DNA of 64,000 bases from positions 1 through 64,000 of the forward strand of contig JBFWUN010000006.1 of assembly GCA_050247235.1 (NCBI GenBank), written 5' to 3'. Below are positions 34,681 through 42,971 of this stretch, piece after piece (position 1 is the stretch's first letter; every line of letters begins with the position of its first letter). The notes beneath the pieces were generated by a model. The model had not been told where the DNA came from and did not search any database. It was given only the letters and a program-made list of their open reading frames with translations. A program made the translations under genes and the position numbers. Source of the stretch: CAIKBL01 sp050247235. GTDB taxonomy: Bacteria; Pseudomonadota; Gammaproteobacteria; Ga0077536.

Positions 34681-36008
34681 ACGGACTGTCGATCGGCCGC
34701 CTCGCGCAGCGCAAATTCCGCGGTCACCCGCGTACCGGTGGGCCCGGACGCAATGTCGAGCTGACCGTCGAATCGACGTACGCGCTCGCGCATCCCGAGA
34801 ATGCCGTAACCGCGGGCCGTCCCGACGGCGAACCCGGCGCCATCGTCCTCGATGCATGCCCGGACGCGCCCGTCGACCAGCGTCACACCGAGACTCACGT
34901 GCCGTGCGTCGGCGTGACGCGCCGCGTTGGTCAGGCATTCCTGGATGACGAGGTACAGGTTCGTCAGCAGGTCTTCGTCGACATCCTCCGGAAGCGCCGC
35001 GAGCGACGCCGCCCACACGACGTCGGGAAGTCGCCGACGCCACGAGTCCACCAGTTCGTTGACCGCGTTCTCAAATCCCATGGCTTCGAGCGCGTGGGGA
35101 CGCAGACGTGTCAGCATGCGCCGAACCTGCGTCTGCAGGTGCACCACCGCGGTCTCGATCTCGTCGAGTCGCGCGCCGACCGGAGGCGCATCGGCGAGCG
35201 CACGCGCGCCCGAGGTAGCGACGCGGATGCTGAACAGGTGCGGCGCCATCTCGTCGTGCAGATCGTGCGCCAGCGCTTTGCGCTCCGTTTCCTGGACCTT
35301 CATCAGCGCGCCTGTCAGCTGCCGGTTGTCGTCCACCATCCGTTCGAGTTCACCCGCGACGAGATTGAACGCGCGATGGATCCGCCGCAGTTCGGGCACC
35401 GCACGCTCATCGACGCGGTACCCGAAGTCTCCGCGAGTCAGCTGATCAAACGCCACGAGCAACCGCGAGAGCGGCTGAAGCCCCACACGCATCACGCCGT
35501 ACACGAGAATCAGCAGGCATAACGCCCCCCCTGCGACGAACCCGCTCGCCACCCGGAAGTCGTCCTGGATCTCGCGCAACTCATCGAACGGATCTCCGGC
35601 GATCGCGACGCCACGACCCTCCCGCCCAAGCGGAATGAAAACACGTACGGGGTCCGCGGGCGCGAGCAATCGCAGCAGCCAGGGATGGACGTCCTCGCGG
35701 GTTCCTAGCGGCGCGATGAGTGCGGCGGGGTCGCGGACGAGACCCACGCGAACATGGCGCATCGCGTCCAGCGCGGCGCACATCGCGTGCAATTCCGTCT
35801 CCGATGGCTGATGTCGCGATTGCATTGCGGTGGTGAACAGCGACTGGGCAAACCGCGCAGCCGAGCGCGTCTCGGACGCGATCGCCTCCCTTGCGTTGTG
35901 CATCAGGACCACGCCGCCGGCGAACAGCGCGAAGGCGATCGTCCCGGTCGCCAGGGCCACGATGCGAAGCTTCAGGGAGACGCGATTCAGCATGACATCC
36001 GCTATCAT
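34662..36008 (-). CDS. NarX-like sensor histidine kinase
   Basis: A 448-aa membrane-bound kinase. A first membrane helix (residues about 15-36), a periplasmic domain of about 115 residues, a second helix (about 155-175), a HAMP region (QPLSRLLVAFDQLTRGDFGYR), a HisKA_3 dimerisation domain with ERKALAHDLHDEMAPHL (acceptor His about 251), and an HATPase_c domain with QECLTNAARHADARH (N box) and GAGFAVGTARGYGILGMRERV (G box). This is the NarX/UhpB group, which pairs with NarL-type regulators. The regulator gene lies divergently 75 bp away. A start at ATG 35993 is possible. The signal is not known; nitrate is not implied by the sensor domain. Confidence 0.9.
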   Translation of the reverse strand: MIADVMLNRVSLKLRIVALATGTIAFALFAGGVVLMHNAREAIASETRSAARFAQSLFTTAMQSRHQPSETELHAMCAALDAMRHVRVGLVRDPAALIAPLGTREDVHPWLLRLLAPADPVRVFIPLGREGRGVAIAGDPFDELREIQDDFRVASGFVAGGALCLLILVYGVMRVGLQPLSRLLVAFDQLTRGDFGYRVDERAVPELRRIHRAFNLVAGELERMVDDNRQLTGALMKVQETERKALAHDLHDEMAPHLFSIRVATSGARALADAPPVGARLDEIETAVVHLQTQVRRMLTRLRPHALEAMGFENAVNELVDSWRRRLPDVVWAASLAALPEDVDEDLLTNLYLVIQECLTNAARHADARHVSLGVTLVDGRVRACIEDDGAGFAVGTARGYGILGMRERVRRFDGQLDIASGPTGTRVTAEFALREAADRQSVQSGRG

Positions 36009-36083
36009 GCCAGTCCCGGCATGCTCACGGCGACCGCCAGCAACCGCTCGACGCGCGCGCCGGCTCTTCGATCAACCACCTCC

Positions 36084-36728
36084 ATGGCGCATTACCCCGA
36101 CATTTCCGTGCTCCTCGTCGACGATCATTCGATCGTCCGCAAGGGCTGCCGCGACATGCTCGAACGGGCCGGTGTGGTGCGCATATGGGAAGCGGCCGAC
36201 GGCGATGAGGCGTACCGCCGCTACGTCGAATGCGCGCCCGACCTGGTGATCATGGACCTGTCGATGGATCGGATCAGCGGCCTCGATACCATTCGACGTA
36301 TCGTCGCGCGTGACACCGCCGCCCGCATCGTGGTGTTCTCGATGCATGATGAGCCGCTGTTCGCTTCTCGCGCGCTGCGCGCCGGGGCGCTCGGCTATGT
36401 CACGAAGACGAGTTCACCTGATGAGCTCGTCACTGCCGTGCGCACGACCGTCCTGGGGGGGCGGCATATCAGCCATGACGTCGCGCAGGCGCTCGCCATG
36501 TCGGGCCTGCTGATGCAGGAGAACCCGCTGCAGGCCCTGACCTCGCGCGAGTTCGAAATCTTTCGCCTGCTGGTGCACGGCCGGACCGCCGCGCAGATTG
36601 GCGAAACCTTGTCGATCACCGCCAAGTCCGCGTCGAACGCGATCGGCCGCATCCGGGAAAAGCTCGGGGTGGTCAGCACCCCGGATCTCGTCCGGCTGGC
36701 ACTCGAACAAGGCGTGTTCGAGCGTTGA
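36084..36728 (+). CDS. NarL/FixJ-family response regulator
   Basis: A 214-aa regulator: receiver domain with the acidic pair Asp13-Asp14, phospho-acceptor Asp58 in DLVIMDLSM, Thr/Ser and Lys in VVFSMHDEP and YVTKTSSPDEL, and a C-terminal LuxR-type helix-turn-helix (LTSREFEIFRLLVHG and SITAKSASNAIGRIREKLGV). ATG 36084 is the family start; an in-frame ATG at 36021 lies further up. It is divergent from the histidine kinase, its likely partner. Target promoters cannot be assigned. Confidence 0.92.
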   Translation: MAHYPDISVLLVDDHSIVRKGCRDMLERAGVVRIWEAADGDEAYRRYVECAPDLVIMDLSMDRISGLDTIRRIVARDTAARIVVFSMHDEPLFASRALRAGALGYVTKTSSPDELVTAVRTTVLGGRHISHDVAQALAMSGLLMQENPLQALTSREFEIFRLLVHGRTAAQIGETLSITAKSASNAIGRIREKLGVVSTPDLVRLALEQGVFER

Positions 36729-36779
36729 CGGGCGCCGGTGCCGTCGGGGCGCGACTCCCGCGGCGGGACGAGACCGGGA

Positions 36780-37343
36780 TCAGGTATTCGCGAACGACGT
36801 GTCGAGATCGTCGTCGAGCTGTACGCCGAAGGTGTTGAGCACCATCGAGACGAGGTTGTACTGGCCGATCGCGAACACGAGGTCCATCAGCTGACGGGTA
36901 TCGAAGAAGCGGCAGAGTCCCGCCCACGTCGGATCCGAGATGCAGGCCTCCTTGTAGAGCTCGTCGGTGGCCTTCAGCAACAGGACATCCTGCTCGCTCC
37001 ACCCCGCCGCCGCGGGACCGACCTTGATCAGGCCAATCTCCGCATCGGTCAAACCGCACTCGCGCCCGATACGCACGTGCTGGGCCCACTCGTACTCGGC
37101 TTCGCACAACCATCCGATGCGCAGGATCACGAGTTCGCGTTCGCGTGCAGGCACAGTGGATTTGAACAGCACGTGGTTGCCGAATACCAGCCAGCGCTTC
37201 ATCAGGTCCGGGTGGTTCGCAAGCGTGCGGAAGATGTTCGGTACCGCGCCGGTCCCGACCTTGACTTCCCGCAGCGTGTGACGGGCCGTCTCGTTCCATT
37301 CGGCTTCGGGCAGCGGCGGAATGCGGGGTTTGTCCAGTTTCAT
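36780..37343 (-). CDS. Carboxymuconolactone decarboxylase family protein
   Basis: A 187-aa helical protein of the CMD/AhpD superfamily: PNIFRTLANHPDLMKRWLVF, ERELVILRIGWLCEAEYEWAQH and the ECGLTDAEI segment are typical of the group. The peroxidatic CxxC pair of AhpD is absent; only one cysteine precedes the EYEWAQHV motif, so it is closer to gamma-CMD-like proteins found in catabolic clusters. Cofactor and substrate are unknown. The ferritin-like gene lies 40 bp upstream on the same strand. Confidence 0.88.
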   Translation of the reverse strand: MKLDKPRIPPLPEAEWNETARHTLREVKVGTGAVPNIFRTLANHPDLMKRWLVFGNHVLFKSTVPARERELVILRIGWLCEAEYEWAQHVRIGRECGLTDAEIGLIKVGPAAAGWSEQDVLLLKATDELYKEACISDPTWAGLCRFFDTRQLMDLVFAIGQYNLVSMVLNTFGVQLDDDLDTSFANT

Positions 37344-37383
37344 GCCGGGGATCCTTCGGGAATGGTCGTGTCTTGCATGGTGT

Positions 37384-37878
37384 CTACGCCAGCGCGAGCA
37401 GCTTCTTCACTTCCGCGACGCGTTCGAAATGCCGTGTTTCCTCCCGGCCGTTCAGCCGCAGAAGCTGCGCCACCTCGTCGTTCGGTTCCGCATCCGCCCA
37501 TGCCTGGTACTGGAGATCGCCGTCGACCTCCGCTTGCTGCAGCATCCCAAAGAGCTCCGCATTGGCCGGAACATGGTCAAGGGCGAACGGATTGAACGGA
37601 TTCTCGGCGTTGGACGGGAGATCGAAGGTGCCGCCTTTCAGACCAATGGCCTTGAGGAGGCGATGCGCGTGACCGCGTTCCTCGGCCCCGTTGCGCAGCA
37701 ACAGCTTCCTGGCTTCCTCGTGCTCGACACCCCGCGCGAGCACTTCGTAGAACACTTCACCGTAGGTTTCGATCATCGCAAGGATTTTCATGTCATCGAC
37801 GGACAGTGCGGCGCGGGTCTTGAGGTAGTCGAGCGCCGCAAACGCCTCGGTCGGACAGCCGGTCGGCAAGGTCGTCAT
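37384..37878 (-). CDS. Ferritin-like diiron protein
   Basis: A 164-aa four-helix protein. Each helix pair supplies Glu and ExxH ligands: MIETYGEVFYEVLARG, NGAEERGHAHRLL, QQAEVDGDLQYQAWAD and GREETRHFERVAEV. This is the ferritin-like or rubrerythrin-like diiron arrangement without a rubredoxin domain or ferritin-style oligomer motifs. The start at ATG 37878 has AGGAG seven bases upstream; the frame upstream to 37941 is not supported. Role inferred: oxygen or peroxide reduction, or a diiron oxygenase, beside the CMD-like gene. Confidence 0.82.
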   Translation of the reverse strand: MTTLPTGCPTEAFAALDYLKTRAALSVDDMKILAMIETYGEVFYEVLARGVEHEEARKLLLRNGAEERGHAHRLLKAIGLKGGTFDLPSNAENPFNPFALDHVPANAELFGMLQQAEVDGDLQYQAWADAEPNDEVAQLLRLNGREETRHFERVAEVKKLLALA

Positions 37879-38085
37879 CGGAAGACTCCTGGCAGGTGGA
37901 ACAGGAACCGGGACAGTAACCGAGCCCGTGAAGACTGACAATCAGAGCCCACGGGATCAGGATGCCCAACCCGGTGGACCCGCGAAGTGGCCCGTCGCAT
38001 ACTCGGCGCTCGACGCGTCCCGGAAATGCGCATCAGTCCTGCGCAGGACGCGTCGATCGCGCGGTCACTTACAGGAGCACTGGGG

Positions 38086-38961
38086 ATGAGATTCGGAAAA
38101 CTGGGCGTGTTCACTTTCACAGACACGATGAGTCCGCAGGAACTCGCGGAACTCGCGACGAGACTCGAGGCGCTGGGATATTCCACCTTGTGGTACCCCG
38201 AGGCGTACAACTACGAGGCTTTCGCAATTGGCGGATTTCTCCTGAGTCACAGCCAGAAGCTCATCGTCGGCAGTGGTATCGCCAATATTTATGCGCGAGA
38301 TCCCGCGGCGGCGGCGATGGGCCACAACAGCTTGAACGCGTTCCATGGCAACCGCTTCGTTCTCGGCCTCGGCGTGTCCCATGCGCCGCTGGTTTCCGAC
38401 CTTCGCGGCCACGAGTACCAGAAACCCGTTGCGACCATGCGCGCCTACCTCGACGGGATGGAACGGACATGGGCAGCGACCGGCAGCGCACCCGCCGCGA
38501 AGCAGGTCGTCCTGGCCGCGCTTGGGCCGCAGATGTCGCGGCTGGCGGCTGAGCGCACGCTGGGTTCGTTTCCGTACAACATCACGCCGGACCAGGTGGC
38601 GCTCTCGCGCGCCGTGATGGGCCCGGCGTCGGCGGTGATCTGCGAGCAGAAGGTCTGCTTATGCAGTGACCCTGTGACTGCGCGCAAAGTGGCGCGGGCG
38701 GCACTCTCGGTCTATCTGCCGCTGCCCAATTACTACAGGAACTGGTTCCGACTCGGTTTCGACGAAAGCGACCTGCAGAATGGCGGCAGCGACCGCCTGA
38801 TGGAAGCGATGGTCTACTGGGGAGACGCGGCGCAGATCAAGTCTCGGCTCCAGCAATACTTCGACCGGGGCGCGGACCAGGTCGTCATCCAGCCGCTCCG
38901 GGTCGATGGCGCACCCGGTCCGGACTGGGCCGCGCTCGAAGCCCTCGCCTCTCTCGCCTGA
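38086..38961 (+). CDS. LLM-class flavin-dependent oxidoreductase (1)
   Basis: A 291-aa luciferase-like TIM-barrel protein. Typical LLM segments: RFGKLGVFTFTDTMSPQE at the N terminus, ATRLEALGYSTLWYPE, VGSGIANIYARDPAAAAMG, and GNRFVLGLGVSHAPLV. Such enzymes use FMN or F420; databases often label them F420-dependent, but the cofactor cannot be read from sequence, and no F420 biosynthesis gene is present. The start ATG 38086 has AGGAG upstream. It is 14 bp before the epoxide hydrolase and probably cotranscribed. Confidence 0.88.
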   Translation: MRFGKLGVFTFTDTMSPQELAELATRLEALGYSTLWYPEAYNYEAFAIGGFLLSHSQKLIVGSGIANIYARDPAAAAMGHNSLNAFHGNRFVLGLGVSHAPLVSDLRGHEYQKPVATMRAYLDGMERTWAATGSAPAAKQVVLAALGPQMSRLAAERTLGSFPYNITPDQVALSRAVMGPASAVICEQKVCLCSDPVTARKVARAALSVYLPLPNYYRNWFRLGFDESDLQNGGSDRLMEAMVYWGDAAQIKSRLQQYFDRGADQVVIQPLRVDGAPGPDWAALEALASLA

Positions 38962-38975
38962 ACAGGAGCAGATCG

Positions 38976-40121
38976 ATGAGTACCGACATCCGACCGTTCA
39001 AATTCGCCGTTCCCGAAGCCGTCCTGGATGACCTGAGGCAACGCCTGGCACAGGCGCGGTGGCCGGAACGGGAAACACCGCCCGACTGGAGCCAGGGTAT
39101 CCCGCTCGCCTACACGCGGGAGGTGTGCGAATACTGGCGCACGCGATACGACTGGCGGCGCTGTGAAGCTGCACTGAATGCGCTGCCACAATTCATCACC
39201 GAGATCGACGGTCTCGACATCCAGTTCCTGCACGTACGTTCGCCGCACACACAGGCACGCCCACTCGTCATGACCCACGGCTGGCCCGGTTCGGTCATCG
39301 AGTTCCTCAAGGTGATCGGACCGCTGGCCGATCCTCCGGCGCACGGCGGCAACCCGGCCGACGCCTTCCACGTGGTGTGCCCCACGCTTCCCGGGTTCGG
39401 GTGGTCGGGCAAGCCCACGGCACCCGGTTGGACACTGGAACGCATCGGCCGCGCGTGGACCACCCTGATGCTGCGGCTTGGCTACGACCAGTACTTTGCA
39501 CAAGGCGGGGACTGGGGATCCGCCGTCACGATGAACATCGGCATGACGGAAGCCGCGCACTGCGCCGGCATTCATTCCAACATGCCGCTGGTCGACCTGA
39601 CGCCGGACATGCTGGAGAACCCGACCGACTTCGAGAAAAGCGCGCTGGCCGGGTTTCAGCACTACTGGGATTGGGATTCGGGCTATTCAAAGGAACAGAG
39701 CACCCGTCCACAGACGATCGGCTACGCGCTCACCGATTCGGCGGTCGGCCAGGCGGCGTGGATCCTGGAGAAGTTCTGGGCATGGACGGACTGCAACGGC
39801 CATCCCGAGAACGTGCTGACCCGCGACGAACTGCTCGACAACGTCATGATGTACTGGCTGCCGGCCTCGGCGGCTTCCTCGGCGCGCATGTACTGGGAGA
39901 ACTTCTCCGTGCTCACGAAGCCGAAAGCCCCAATCCACGTACCGTCCGGGGTCAGCATCTACCCCCACGAAATCTTCCGCCTGTCGCGGCGCTGGGCGGA
40001 AACTCGCTTCAGGAAGCTCGTCCACTACAACGCGCTGGACAAGGGCGGTCACTTCGCGGCATTCGAACAGCCCGCCCTGTTCGTCAACGAGGTACGCACG
40101 GCGTTCCGCGCCATGCGCTGA
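38976..40121 (+). CDS. Epoxide hydrolase, EHN-type alpha/beta hydrolase
   Basis: A 381-aa enzyme that opens epoxides to diols. It has the N-terminal EHN lid domain (IRPFKFAVPEAVLDDLRQRL, residues 5-100), then the alpha/beta-hydrolase core: oxyanion motif HGWPGS (101-106), nucleophile Asp179 in QGGDWGSA, and the C-terminal base in GGHFAAFEQP. Resembles microsomal and juvenile-hormone epoxide hydrolases. Cotranscribed with the LLM oxidoreductase upstream, so it may act on an oxygenation product. A GC-rich hairpin separates it from the convergent MaoC gene. Confidence 0.92.
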   Translation: MSTDIRPFKFAVPEAVLDDLRQRLAQARWPERETPPDWSQGIPLAYTREVCEYWRTRYDWRRCEAALNALPQFITEIDGLDIQFLHVRSPHTQARPLVMTHGWPGSVIEFLKVIGPLADPPAHGGNPADAFHVVCPTLPGFGWSGKPTAPGWTLERIGRAWTTLMLRLGYDQYFAQGGDWGSAVTMNIGMTEAAHCAGIHSNMPLVDLTPDMLENPTDFEKSALAGFQHYWDWDSGYSKEQSTRPQTIGYALTDSAVGQAAWILEKFWAWTDCNGHPENVLTRDELLDNVMMYWLPASAASSARMYWENFSVLTKPKAPIHVPSGVSIYPHEIFRLSRRWAETRFRKLVHYNALDKGGHFAAFEQPALFVNEVRTAFRAMR

Positions 40122-40132
40122 GTGGCCCCGCG

Positions 40133-40156
40133 GGGCGCCGCCGCCGGGCGGCGCCC
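40133..40156. terminator. GC hairpin between convergent epoxide hydrolase and MaoC genes
   Basis: GGGCGCCGCC, loop GCCG, GGCGGCGCCC. Perfect 10-bp stem with no T-tract; bidirectional termination is plausible. Confidence 0.5.
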
Positions 40157-40161
40157 TGTGG

Positions 40162-41004
40162 TCAGGAGCCGTCCGCCATCCGGTAGATGGCCTTGTGCAA
40201 CACCCGCATCACGGGCTTCGATGTGGCGAAGACAACGTCGAGATCGAAGTAGTCATTGCCCTTGTGCGCATACAGCTGGACCACGCGCGCGCTGACCGTG
40301 AACGGGGTGTCGAGCGGTACCACGTCGAAATGCTCGATCTCGCTGGCCACGTGAATCCACGGCCCCACCGCAATGTTGCGGTCAACGACCAGGTTTGCCT
40401 GGCGCAACAACCAGGCCGGGTGCACGCACTCATGGTAGAGGGCGAGGTCATCCCCCATCGTTGCGACGAAAGCCGAGCTCGCCTCGTGCGTGAAGCATTC
40501 CTGCAGCGTGCCGAGCTGCGGCCGCGCCCGCAGTTCCTCCGGAGTTGCCGGTCGGCGCGATGCGGGCAATGGCGTCGCCGCGGGAACCTCGGGGAAGACG
40601 CGGTCGGGTGCAGGATAACGCGCGTGACCCGTCACGCAGATCTCGTTCGCGGGATTGCGAAGCTCGAGTTCGAATACCACGCCCTGCGCGTCCGCTGAGG
40701 TCACGCGCACGTGGGTCGACACCCGCTCACCCTCGTACACCGGCCGTCGAAACCGCACCTCGAAGCGGCCCGTCCGCAGGAACGACGCGCCGAGAACGGC
40801 GATCAGCGGTCGCGTCAGGTACCCGTACAGCGTCACACCCGGCACCAGACCTCCGGAAAACCCGAGGCGGCGCGCGATCGTGTCGTCATGCATCGGGTTG
40901 CCGCTGTCGGTAGCGTCGTTGAACGCCACGACCCACCACGACGGGAGCCGCAGGTCGGCCTCGAAATGCCAGCCGGCGCGGGCCGGATTTGCGCTGTTCG
41001 TCAT
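40162..41004 (-). CDS. MaoC-like/FAS1-type hotdog dehydratase
   Basis: A 280-aa double-hotdog protein. The N-terminal half carries the hydratase motif VAFNDATDSGNPMHDD with the catalytic Asp/His pair, followed by GFSGGLVPGVTLYGYL; the C-terminal half repeats the hotdog fold without the motif. Related enzymes hydrate enoyl-CoA or act in fatty-acid, steroid or terpenoid side-chain breakdown. Start ATG 41004 has GGAG five bases upstream. It converges on the epoxide hydrolase and is divergent from the VOC gene. The substrate is unknown. Confidence 0.85.
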   Translation of the reverse strand: MTNSANPARAGWHFEADLRLPSWWVVAFNDATDSGNPMHDDTIARRLGFSGGLVPGVTLYGYLTRPLIAVLGASFLRTGRFEVRFRRPVYEGERVSTHVRVTSADAQGVVFELELRNPANEICVTGHARYPAPDRVFPEVPAATPLPASRRPATPEELRARPQLGTLQECFTHEASSAFVATMGDDLALYHECVHPAWLLRQANLVVDRNIAVGPWIHVASEIEHFDVVPLDTPFTVSARVVQLYAHKGNDYFDLDVVFATSKPVMRVLHKAIYRMADGS

Positions 41005-41103
41005 TGCCGCTCCAACCAGTTGGACAGTCCCGGACACACTAGCCTGTGCACAGCATTCCGGGTAGTGTCACGGACACGTTCCGGAAACTGGAGGGAGGAT
41101 GCG

Positions 41104-41628
41104 ATGTCCCAGCCGCTGCATACCGTCAGACAGCTCGCCTATGTCGTGCGCGACCTGGATGCCGCGCTCAAGTACTGGGTGGACGTGCTCAAGGTCGGCC
41201 CGTTCTTCGTGTTCGAGCATTGCCCGCTGCTCGATCAGAAGTATCTCGGCAAGCCGTCGAACGTGGATGTCACGCTGGCGCTCGGCAACAGCGGCGCCCT
41301 GCAGATCGAACTCATTTACCAGCACAACGACGAACCTTCCGTGTACAAGGAGTTCCTCGACGCGGGAAGGGTGGGCGTGCATCACTTCGGGCTGATGCCC
41401 GAAGACTATGCGGCGACCTGCGCGGAGTATGGGCGCCGTGGTCATGTCGCCGCGTTCGAATGCACCGTCGGCGGCGCGCCACTCACCTATTTCGACACGG
41501 TTTCGACCATCGGCCATTACACGGAGCTGTGGGATAACTCGAGCGTGTTCAAGGATCTCTTCCTGATGGTGGAGAACGCTGCAATGGGGTGGGACGGCAA
41601 GAACCCGGTACGCAAGGGCCCTCTCTGA
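41104..41628 (+). CDS. VOC (glyoxalase/dioxygenase superfamily) protein
   Basis: A 174-aa two-repeat VOC protein. Paired beta-alpha-beta modules are seen in TVRQLAYVVRDLDAALKYW and VHHFGLMPEDYAATCAEY, with acidic and histidine residues that can bind a divalent metal. The start ATG 41104 follows GGAGGGAGG; another ATG at 41099 is out of frame. Members include glyoxalases, extradiol dioxygenases and methylmalonyl-CoA epimerases, none of which is specific here. It converges on the FAD monooxygenase gene. Confidence 0.85.
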   Translation: MSQPLHTVRQLAYVVRDLDAALKYWVDVLKVGPFFVFEHCPLLDQKYLGKPSNVDVTLALGNSGALQIELIYQHNDEPSVYKEFLDAGRVGVHHFGLMPEDYAATCAEYGRRGHVAAFECTVGGAPLTYFDTVSTIGHYTELWDNSSVFKDLFLMVENAAMGWDGKNPVRKGPL

Positions 41629-41649
41629 ATTTGCGCGCGCCGGGGTACG

Positions 41650-42885
41650 TCACGCGCGGCGCCGGTTCGCTTCGAAGACCTCGTTGTCGACGGTCACGAT
41701 CGATGTGAACCAGCGCTCCATTTCCGACGCCGACATCGCCGACCAATCAGGGATTTCCTGCACCAGCGCACGCCCGAGCTGATTGCCGAACCTGACCATG
41801 CGGTTGCCATGCTCCGTCTGCGTCACGTTCCATTCGCGGAGTGCGGTCTCCATATCCGGCTGCGAAGTCAGCGCGGTGCTGAGCGCAATCGCATCCGTGA
41901 CGCCCTTGAGCGCGCCCGCGCCGGTATGTGGCCGCGCGAAGGCCCCGGCATCACCGGCGAGACAGAGCCGCCCGCGACGGTAGGCCGGCACCTCGCAGTC
42001 GTAGATCGCGTAAACGTATGTCCCCTGAGTGGCCGCGACGATGTCCGAGTAAAACCCGGGCAGGCGCGCGAGCGCCGCCGCCTTCAGCTCCCGCTCGGTG
42101 GCATGCGGCATCGCGCCCGGCGGCAAAGACCCCTCGTGGGGACGTCCTTCCCGATCCACCATGAACGCCGCGAGGTCCGCGACCGGCACGTACATGCCCC
42201 AGTTGACCAGCCGGGCGCCCCGTTGTGTCGAGCCGTCCGGTCCCGGCACCAGGTAGAACACCCCGTGTCCGCCCGGGTAACCGAGCGCATGGATGCCCGA
42301 CTCGAGTGGCGCCGACTCCGCAAGCGCGGCTTCCGGCAGGACGCCCCGCCACAACACGTAGCCCGCGTAGCCCACGTCCACCTCGGGAAACAGTGTGCGG
42401 CGACCGAGCGACGCGTAGCCGTCCGCGCACACCACCAGGTCGAACGCATGCAGTCCATGCCCGGCGAGCGTGAGCGTCACGTGGTCTGCCGCGAGGTCCA
42501 GTCCGATTACCCGGTGACCGGTGCGATAGACACCCGCCGGGACACGCTCGCGCAGGTTGCGGTAAAGCATTCCCCAGTTCAGCAGCACGAGGCTGGTAGG
42601 CTGCTCCCATGCGAGCCTGCCGAAACGGGGTTCATCCGATGTCCGCCACCGACGCACGAAATTGCGTGCGTTGAAATACGGAACATCCGCGCCGATGAGC
42701 TGCCGATCGACATAGGCTTCGATTACTGACGGTGGAACGCCGATCCCGGCACCGCGTTCCTTGAGTTCCTCCCCGCTGCGCTCGTAGAGCGTCACATCGC
42801 AACCGATTCGGGAAAGTTCGATGGCTGCCGTGCAACCGGTGATCGATCCCCCGATCACCGCGACCTTGATCCCCGAACATTGCAT
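41650..42885 (-). CDS. FAD-dependent monooxygenase (PHBH-fold hydroxylase)
   Basis: A 411-aa flavoprotein hydroxylase. The dinucleotide-binding motif is VAVIGGSITGCTAAIEL, a variant of GxGxxG with GGSxxG as in 2,6-dihydroxypyridine hydroxylases. The second FAD motif is RLCLAGDAGAFARPHTGAG, followed by GALKGVTDAIALS, and the DG-type motif is VVCADGYAS. Probably hydroxylates an aromatic or heteroaromatic ring with NAD(P)H. It is divergent from the second LLM gene and convergent with VOC. The substrate cannot be told. Confidence 0.88.
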   Translation of the reverse strand: MQCSGIKVAVIGGSITGCTAAIELSRIGCDVTLYERSGEELKERGAGIGVPPSVIEAYVDRQLIGADVPYFNARNFVRRWRTSDEPRFGRLAWEQPTSLVLLNWGMLYRNLRERVPAGVYRTGHRVIGLDLAADHVTLTLAGHGLHAFDLVVCADGYASLGRRTLFPEVDVGYAGYVLWRGVLPEAALAESAPLESGIHALGYPGGHGVFYLVPGPDGSTQRGARLVNWGMYVPVADLAAFMVDREGRPHEGSLPPGAMPHATERELKAAALARLPGFYSDIVAATQGTYVYAIYDCEVPAYRRGRLCLAGDAGAFARPHTGAGALKGVTDAIALSTALTSQPDMETALREWNVTQTEHGNRMVRFGNQLGRALVQEIPDWSAMSASEMERWFTSIVTVDNEVFEANRRRA

Positions 42886-42971
42886 ATCAGTCCTCCGCTG
42901 CTCCGCGCGTCTCGGTGCCTGCTCCGCTTATACTCTCCGCCATAGCACGCAACAAGCACACGGAGAACCTC

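Noticed and set aside
41099..41395. An ATG at 41099 as alternative start of the VOC gene
   Set aside because: Out of frame with the VOC protein and inside the run that includes the ribosome-binding site.
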